Shown here: piece by piece, positions 60,011 through 64,000 of the stretch
How positions within the stretch are numbered: the first letter of the stretch is position 1
Layout of the letters: every line of letters begins with the position of its first letter
Assembly: GCF_900141845.1 (NCBI RefSeq)
Contig: NZ_FQZB01000013.1
Location: forward strand, 124,001 to 188,000
Reading direction: 5' to 3'
Source of the DNA: Clostridium cavendishii DSM 21758
GTDB taxonomy: Bacteria; Bacillota; Clostridia; Clostridiales; Clostridiaceae
DNA: 64,000 nt
Position numbers and translations under genes: made by a program
The notes under the pieces: model-generated
Database searches by the model: none
The model's input: only the letters and a program-made list of their open reading frames with translations
Told to the model about the DNA's origin: nothing

Positions 60011-60056
60011 AGGGCCACTAGTATTGTTTTTATCAAACACCTAGTGACCCTTTATT
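60008..60056. terminator. Bidirectional terminator
   Basis: AAAGGG and CACTAG pair with CTAGTG and CCCTTT around an 18-base loop, between the small protein gene and the converging hcp gene. Confidence 0.85.
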
Positions 60057-60074
60057 TGCTTTTATATTTAGCTC

Positions 60075-61718
60075 TTATGCTTCAAAGAACATTTTCATGT
60101 CATCTTCAACATTTGTTATTCCACCAATTCCAAAAGTATCTATTAGTACTTTTGCTACATTTGGTGAAAGGAATGCTGGTAATGTAGGTCCTAAATGTAT
60201 CTTCTTAACACCTAAGTGAAGTAATGAAAGTAATACTATTACAGCTTTTTGTTCATACCATGCTATATTATAGCTTATTGGTAATTCATTTATATCATCT
60301 AAACCAAATACTTCTTTAAGCTTTAATGCTATTACTACTAATGAATATGAATCGTTACATTGACCTGCATCTAAAACTCTTGGGATACCATTTATATCTC
60401 CTAGATTTAACTTATTATATTTATATTTAGCACAACCCGCTGTAAGAATAACTGCATCCTTTGGTAATTTTTCAGCAAATTCTGTATAGTAATTTCTTGA
60501 TTTAGCTCTTCCATCACAACCTGCCATAACAAAGAATCTCTTTATAGCTCCAGTCTTAACAGCTTCTACAACTTGATCAGCTAAAGCTAAAACTTGATTA
60601 TGAGCAAATCCACCTATTATTTCTCCCTTTTCTATTTCAGTTGGAGCAGCACATCTTTTAGCATGTTCTATAATTTGTGAGAAATCCTTAACCCCATTTT
60701 CATCTGCTTCTATGTGTCTTAAATCTTTATGTCCAACTACCCCAGTTGTATAAACTCTATCTTTATAAGATTCTTTAGGTGGTACTAAACAATTTGTAGT
60801 CATTAATATAGGACCATTGAATTTTTCAAATTCTTCAGTTTGTTTCCACCATGCATTTCCGTAGTTTCCTACAAAGTGTGAGTATTTTTTAAATGCTGGA
60901 TAATAGTGAGCTGGTAACATTTCACTATGAGTATAAACATCAACTCCAGTTCCTTCAGTTTGAGCTAGTAATTGATCTATATCCTTTAAATCATGTCCAC
61001 TTATTAATATAGCAGGATTGTTTCTTACTCCTATATTAACTTTTGTCATTTCTGGATTTCCGTAGCTTTCTGTATTAGCTCTATCTAATAAAGCCATTCC
61101 ATCTACACCAAATTTTCCAGCTTCTAATGTTAAAGCTACTAATTCATCTGCTGATAAATTATCATTTAAAGTAGCAGACATAGCTTTTTGCATGAATCCG
61201 CTAATAGCATCATCATCATATCCTAATTGATTAGCATGCTTCATATAAGCTGATAATCCTTTTATTCCGTATATTATAAGTTCTCTTAAACTTCTTACAT
61301 CTTCATTTTCAGTAGCTAATACTCCAACTGTTTCAGCTTTTGCAAGCATTTCTGAATCATTAGCTGGACTCCAGTTAGCAGCTGCATTTAAATTGATTAA
61401 ATCAGCTCCAGCATTTTTAGCTTCAATTTTTAATGCTTCTCTTAACTCTAAACCTTGTTTAGCTCTTGTTATGAATACTGAATTATCCCAGTTAGCATTA
61501 GTTATTGTTGCAAATAATGATTCAGTTACGAATTTATCAACTTTTTTATTAATAACGCCTACTTCTCTAGCTTTAACTCCTACTTCTGATAATCCTTTAA
61601 CTACATATACTAATAAGTCTTGAACCTTAGCTAAATCTTCTGTTTTACCACAAACACCTTTTATAGTACAACCTGTGCAACCAGCTGCTTCTTGACATTG
61701 AAAACAAAACATACCCAT
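60075..61718 (-). CDS. hcp: Hybrid cluster protein (hydroxylamine reductase / NO reductase)
   Basis: 547 residues, the class found in strict anaerobes. The N-terminal cysteines in FCFQCQEAAGCTGC then GVCGK bind a 4Fe-4S cluster. The hybrid 4Fe-2S-2O cluster ligands are recognisable further on: HSEMLPAHYYPAFKK, TTNCLVPP, FVMAGCDGRAKSRNYY, LTAGCAKYKYN, LDAGQCNDSYS and the conserved Glu/His set. It reduces nitric oxide or hydroxylamine and protects against nitrosative stress. It is monocistronic; no hcr partner gene is adjacent. The promoter carries a palindrome GTAAC-N4-GTTAC placed for activation by a CRP/FNR-type regulator. Confidence 0.97.
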   Translation of the reverse strand: MGMFCFQCQEAAGCTGCTIKGVCGKTEDLAKVQDLLVYVVKGLSEVGVKAREVGVINKKVDKFVTESLFATITNANWDNSVFITRAKQGLELREALKIEAKNAGADLINLNAAANWSPANDSEMLAKAETVGVLATENEDVRSLRELIIYGIKGLSAYMKHANQLGYDDDAISGFMQKAMSATLNDNLSADELVALTLEAGKFGVDGMALLDRANTESYGNPEMTKVNIGVRNNPAILISGHDLKDIDQLLAQTEGTGVDVYTHSEMLPAHYYPAFKKYSHFVGNYGNAWWKQTEEFEKFNGPILMTTNCLVPPKESYKDRVYTTGVVGHKDLRHIEADENGVKDFSQIIEHAKRCAAPTEIEKGEIIGGFAHNQVLALADQVVEAVKTGAIKRFFVMAGCDGRAKSRNYYTEFAEKLPKDAVILTAGCAKYKYNKLNLGDINGIPRVLDAGQCNDSYSLVVIALKLKEVFGLDDINELPISYNIAWYEQKAVIVLLSLLHLGVKKIHLGPTLPAFLSPNVAKVLIDTFGIGGITNVEDDMKMFFEA

Positions 61719-61761
61719 TTAAAATTCCTCCATTTATTTAAATTTATTTTTTTCTTTTCTA

Positions 61762-61810
61762 CGTCTAAATTATACTAACAAAGTATAGTTTTATCGGTAA
61801 CCAAAGTTAC
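61762..61810 (-). promoter_or_regulatory. hcp promoter with HcpR-like operator
   Basis: On the minus strand TATAAT spans 61774-61769, giving a start near 61762. The palindrome GTAAC-CAAA-GTTAC at 61797-61810 is centred about 41.5 bases before that start, the classical position for activation by CRP/FNR-family proteins. The -35 (CCGATA) is poor, as expected for an activated promoter. The regulator is probably an HcpR-like protein coded elsewhere. Confidence 0.6.
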
Positions 61811-61969
61811 GTTAATAAAATTTATTTTAAATATTTAATAGTTATAACAAAGTGACTACATCACACTTATTTAATTAAGACTTTAGGATGAAATTATATT
61901 TGTAATTTTAGTGTGAAAAAACGACATTTTATAAATAATATGGATGTTTTTAAAGTTAATCTCTTTAGT

Positions 61970-62000
61970 CTAATATATAACCATGCTATTCTCATACTAT
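61970..62000 (+). promoter_or_regulatory. Possible sporulation promoter (sigma E or G type)
   Basis: CATACTAT at 61993-62000 preceded by ATATA about 14 bases upstream resembles sigma-E/sigma-G promoters (CATACAHT or CATWHTA as -10). It sits about 29 bases before the next gene. The motif is short, so chance is possible. Confidence 0.35.
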
Positions 62001-62028
62001 ATTAAATATAAAAAAAGGGGACAATACA

Positions 62029-62391
62029 ATGCCTACTATATTTAAAACCGTTCGTCCAGTATTCAATTTTCCAATGGTATATGTTCATAACAATACTACC
62101 ACTACTATTCCTGAATTATATTTTACTTATGAGGGATTATCAATAGACTCTTCATTAAAAAAAATTAAACCTAATAAGGTTAAATCAACAGCTATATCAA
62201 TTAAAAATTTAATTAATCCCAAACCTTTATATATGTATTTTTTAGATGAAAATAATACTAAGCACGATATTGTTATTTTAGAAAATTTATCTCATACTTT
62301 TATAGATTCTATTCATATTTGTGCTGAAAGTATTAATGAAGATGGTTCTTTAAAAATTACTTCATATATCTGTGAAAAATATAAAGATTAA
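62029..62391 (+). CDS. Beta-rich protein, possibly sporulation expressed, unknown
   Basis: 120 residues, no signal peptide. A beta-sandwich-like pattern: FKTVRPVFNFPMVYVHNNTT then TTIPELYFTYEGLSID, and a second half LYMYFLDENNTKHDIVILEN ending in SYICEKYKD. No motif is recognised. ATG 62029 follows AAAGGGGAC. The upstream CATACTAT suggests expression in sporulation, and a terminator lies downstream, so it stands alone. Small beta proteins of spore coats have this size, but the link is inference only. Confidence 0.65.
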   Translation: MPTIFKTVRPVFNFPMVYVHNNTTTTIPELYFTYEGLSIDSSLKKIKPNKVKSTAISIKNLINPKPLYMYFLDENNTKHDIVILENLSHTFIDSIHICAESINEDGSLKITSYICEKYKD

Positions 62392-62415
62392 AATAATATT
62401 AAAAAGAACAAAATA

Positions 62416-62477
62416 TAAAAAGGAGGTTATATCTGCTTGATTTAAGAAAATCAATTTTGATGTAACCTCTTTTTATA
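62416..62477 (+). terminator. Terminator downstream of the 120-residue gene
   Basis: AAAAAGGAGGTTA and ATC pair with GAT and TAACCTCTTTTT around a loop with its own small stem GATTTAAGAAAATC. The A/T flanks fit both directions; the converging secreted protein gene ends at 62516. Confidence 0.8.
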
Positions 62478-62515
62478 GTGTAAATACTAATTATAATCTT
62501 TATTTTTATGTAAAG

Positions 62516-63166
62516 TTATTTAAATTTATCAGGAAATTGCTTTATTATTCCATCTGAAATCACATCTGCAAACATCATCATATGTTCTTGACCTTTATCA
62601 TATGCATCAATATCTGCCTTCCAGTCCTTAGCTAACCTTGAGGTAACTTCATCAGTAACAAACTGTAAATGCTTATATAGTATGTCTTTTACTGTATCCT
62701 TTGACCAATTAGAATTTGCAGTACTTAAAAAACCAGCAATTTTATCAGCATTTTCATACCATAACTTATTATATTTTTCTAAATCTGCTTTATTTCCTGC
62801 TTTAGCAAAATCCACAATATTTCCTGCTAATACAATATGCTCTCTTAATAACTTAGTTAGTTTATTTCCTGCATCTTCTCCATAATATGCTTTAATTGAA
62901 TTTCCAATATCATCTTGATTTTTAAGAAGCCTTTGAAGCACAGCATCTTTATCCTCAAGTGAAGCTAAATCACTTATAATAAAATTTCTAGTCCATACTA
63001 CATGTTGGTCCCAAAGTTTTCTTTCTGTGTTTTTTAAATCTTTTTTTGCCTTGCTATAGCTAGATTTTTCACTTTTAGTATCATCTGATGCTTTTACATT
63101 AATTCCAGTCCCTATTGTTGATAAAAACATTAAGCTTAATAATAAAGTGGCTATAAATTTTTTCAT
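62516..63166 (-). CDS. Secreted helical protein, unknown
   Basis: 216 residues. Signal peptide of 26 residues with likely cleavage after VKA. The mature part is nearly all helical, with two similar halves: in each, a Trp-containing helix is followed by a His/Arg helix (LWDQHVVWTRNFIIS with LREHIVLAGNIVDFAK; LWYENADKIAGFLST with LYKHLQFVTDEVTSRL). It looks like a duplicated four-helix module. Clostridia and bacilli have similar secreted proteins without known role. The conserved His residues may bind a metal or ligand. ATG has AGGAGCG. Confidence 0.75.
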   Translation of the reverse strand: MKKFIATLLLSLMFLSTIGTGINVKASDDTKSEKSSYSKAKKDLKNTERKLWDQHVVWTRNFIISDLASLEDKDAVLQRLLKNQDDIGNSIKAYYGEDAGNKLTKLLREHIVLAGNIVDFAKAGNKADLEKYNKLWYENADKIAGFLSTANSNWSKDTVKDILYKHLQFVTDEVTSRLAKDWKADIDAYDKGQEHMMMFADVISDGIIKQFPDKFK

Positions 63167-63277
63167 TGATAACGCTCCTTTATGTTTTGATTTTAAAATT
63201 CAATTTTATATTTTCCCAAAACATAAAACATATACTATTAAATCTATATTAAGTTAAATTTTTTATTTCGTATATTT

Positions 63278-63907
63278 TTAAGAGTGTTTCACTATTTTTA
63301 AAGCTTCTTCTTGTTTTATCTTAAAATTATCAATAAAATCATTTAAATATACTGGTCTTCCAAAATTAATTAGTTCATTACTATTTAAACAATTCACATA
63401 AAAAGCACTATTATTATACTCACAATCTTTATCAAGATTCTTTATCTCTAACTCTATATTTTTTAGATTAAAACTATTTATATCAAAATATTTTATTTTT
63501 TGTAGATTATTATCTTTAAAATATGAAAGTGAATATACTCTTTCAGTTTTAGATAATGTAATAAACGTAGTCTCTAAATTACTAAAATTAGCATTCTGTG
63601 ACATGATTATTATTTTCCTAATACCTAATCCTTCAAATATTTCCACTACAATTCTCTTATCAAGATAATTAGAATCTTCTGGTATAGATATAATAGCATC
63701 ACTCTTTATAATCCTACCTAATTTACTGCCTAATTCTTTCTTCATATATTCTAAACTCTCATCATTCTCAAACAAATAATGATAAAAAAGTGTGTATGGT
63801 AATTTATCTATATTAAATTTTAGTTCTGTTCTATCATAAGTTTTAAGATCAACTACAATAAACCTATCATTTAATACTATTATAAAAAATGTTTTCTTCA
63901 TTAGCAT
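63278..63907 (-). CDS. Protein with actin-like ATPase fold features, unknown
   Basis: 209 residues. The N-terminal strands FFIIVLNDRFIVVDLKTYDR and the segment SDAIISIPEDSNYLDKRIVV then EIFEGLGIRKIIIMSQ resemble the first domain of actin-like proteins such as MreB (VGVP-x-KR-x-A-x-G-x-IEEP). The phosphate-binding glycine loops of true ATPases are not visible, so it is probably a degenerate or partial member, or another protein with this layout. ATG 63907 has GAGG nine bases ahead. No close neighbours are available on its upstream side. The function is not known. Confidence 0.55.
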   Translation of the reverse strand: MLMKKTFFIIVLNDRFIVVDLKTYDRTELKFNIDKLPYTLFYHYLFENDESLEYMKKELGSKLGRIIKSDAIISIPEDSNYLDKRIVVEIFEGLGIRKIIIMSQNANFSNLETTFITLSKTERVYSLSYFKDNNLQKIKYFDINSFNLKNIELEIKNLDKDCEYNNSAFYVNCLNSNELINFGRPVYLNDFIDNFKIKQEEALKIVKHS

Positions 63908-63935
63908 TGTTATTTACCTCATCTTATTACATAAA

Positions 63936-63976
63936 TATAGCTATTAAGTATTATTTACTTAATAGCTATATTTATA
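63936..63976. terminator. Terminator near the window end
   Basis: The stem AAATATAGCTATTAAGTA with its complement (18 bp, four-base loop). It sits upstream of the last gene, so it probably ends a minus-strand gene beyond 64000. Confidence 0.85.
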
Positions 63977-64000
63977 CTCTTTATATTTTTACTAAAAATT

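Overview
The window is an AT-rich, densely coded piece of a low-GC, Gram-positive, anaerobic, spore-forming bacterium, most likely Clostridium in the narrow sense. Evidence: Shine-Dalgarno sites are strong (GGAGG type); there is a SleC-Csp spore germination operon and SPOCS-domain spore proteins; the hybrid cluster protein is of the strict-anaerobe type; there are several radical SAM enzymes; and pyrimidine control uses a PyrR attenuator. A methyl-accepting chemotaxis protein suggests motility. I saw no rRNA, tRNA, CRISPR array, insertion sequence or prophage. The species cannot be named from this sequence alone.

Layout. 1-5 kb: the edge of a secreted protein gene, then a minus-strand cluster of histidine kinase, NfeD-like protein, flotillin FloA, an unknown protein, a LytTR response regulator and a membrane protein. 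5-16 kb: an rRNA methyltransferase followed by three tandem copies of a structured repeat; ComB and a PucR-type regulator; a sugar ABC ATPase; two radical SAM enzymes; a lipoprotein; a YkvI-like transporter; a HAD phosphatase and a DeoR regulator. 16-18 kb: a chemotaxis receptor with an N-terminal heme H-NOX domain whose key pocket residues can be read directly. 18-24 kb: the germination operon (two Csp subtilisin-like proteases and the cortex hydrolase SleC), preceded by a LexA-like regulator that has lost its protease residues. 24-30 kb: housekeeping genes (cyclophilin, STAS-like protein, MurI, a long glutamine synthetase, an HD-GYP protein). 30-35 kb: envelope proteins, and a PadR-DUF2812 pair in which DUF2812 appears split by a one-base frameshift. 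35-40 kb: carA-carB with a PyrR-binding leader and attenuator. 40-43 kb: little-known genes including two tandem paralogues. 44-49 kb: a poly-N-acetylglucosamine-like exopolysaccharide locus with an active-looking GH18 hydrolase, PgaC, PgaD and a degenerate PgaB-like protein, followed by a cluster of DnaA boxes. 50-64 kb: a NatAB-like ABC exporter, two tall RNA-like hairpins, SPOCS spore proteins, proB-proA, two short-chain dehydrogenases, a purine permease, hcp with a likely operator at about -41.5, and several unknown small or secreted proteins.

How genes work together. Csp proteases activate pro-SleC at germination. PgaC/PgaD make a polymer that the GH18 enzyme may trim. carAB respond to uridine nucleotides through PyrR. 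The floA-nfeD cluster is enclosed by its own two-component pair. Most promising for new biology are the dispersed two-hairpin repeat family (five copies with compensatory base changes), the twin hairpins near 52.1 kb, the DnaA-box cluster at 49.4 kb away from any dnaA gene, the pgaC ribosome site buried in a terminator-like hairpin, and the degenerate PgaB-like protein. No large undescribed multi-gene system such as a defence island is evident. Start codons were re-chosen where a ribosome site decided them. All family assignments come from reading motifs; no search was run.
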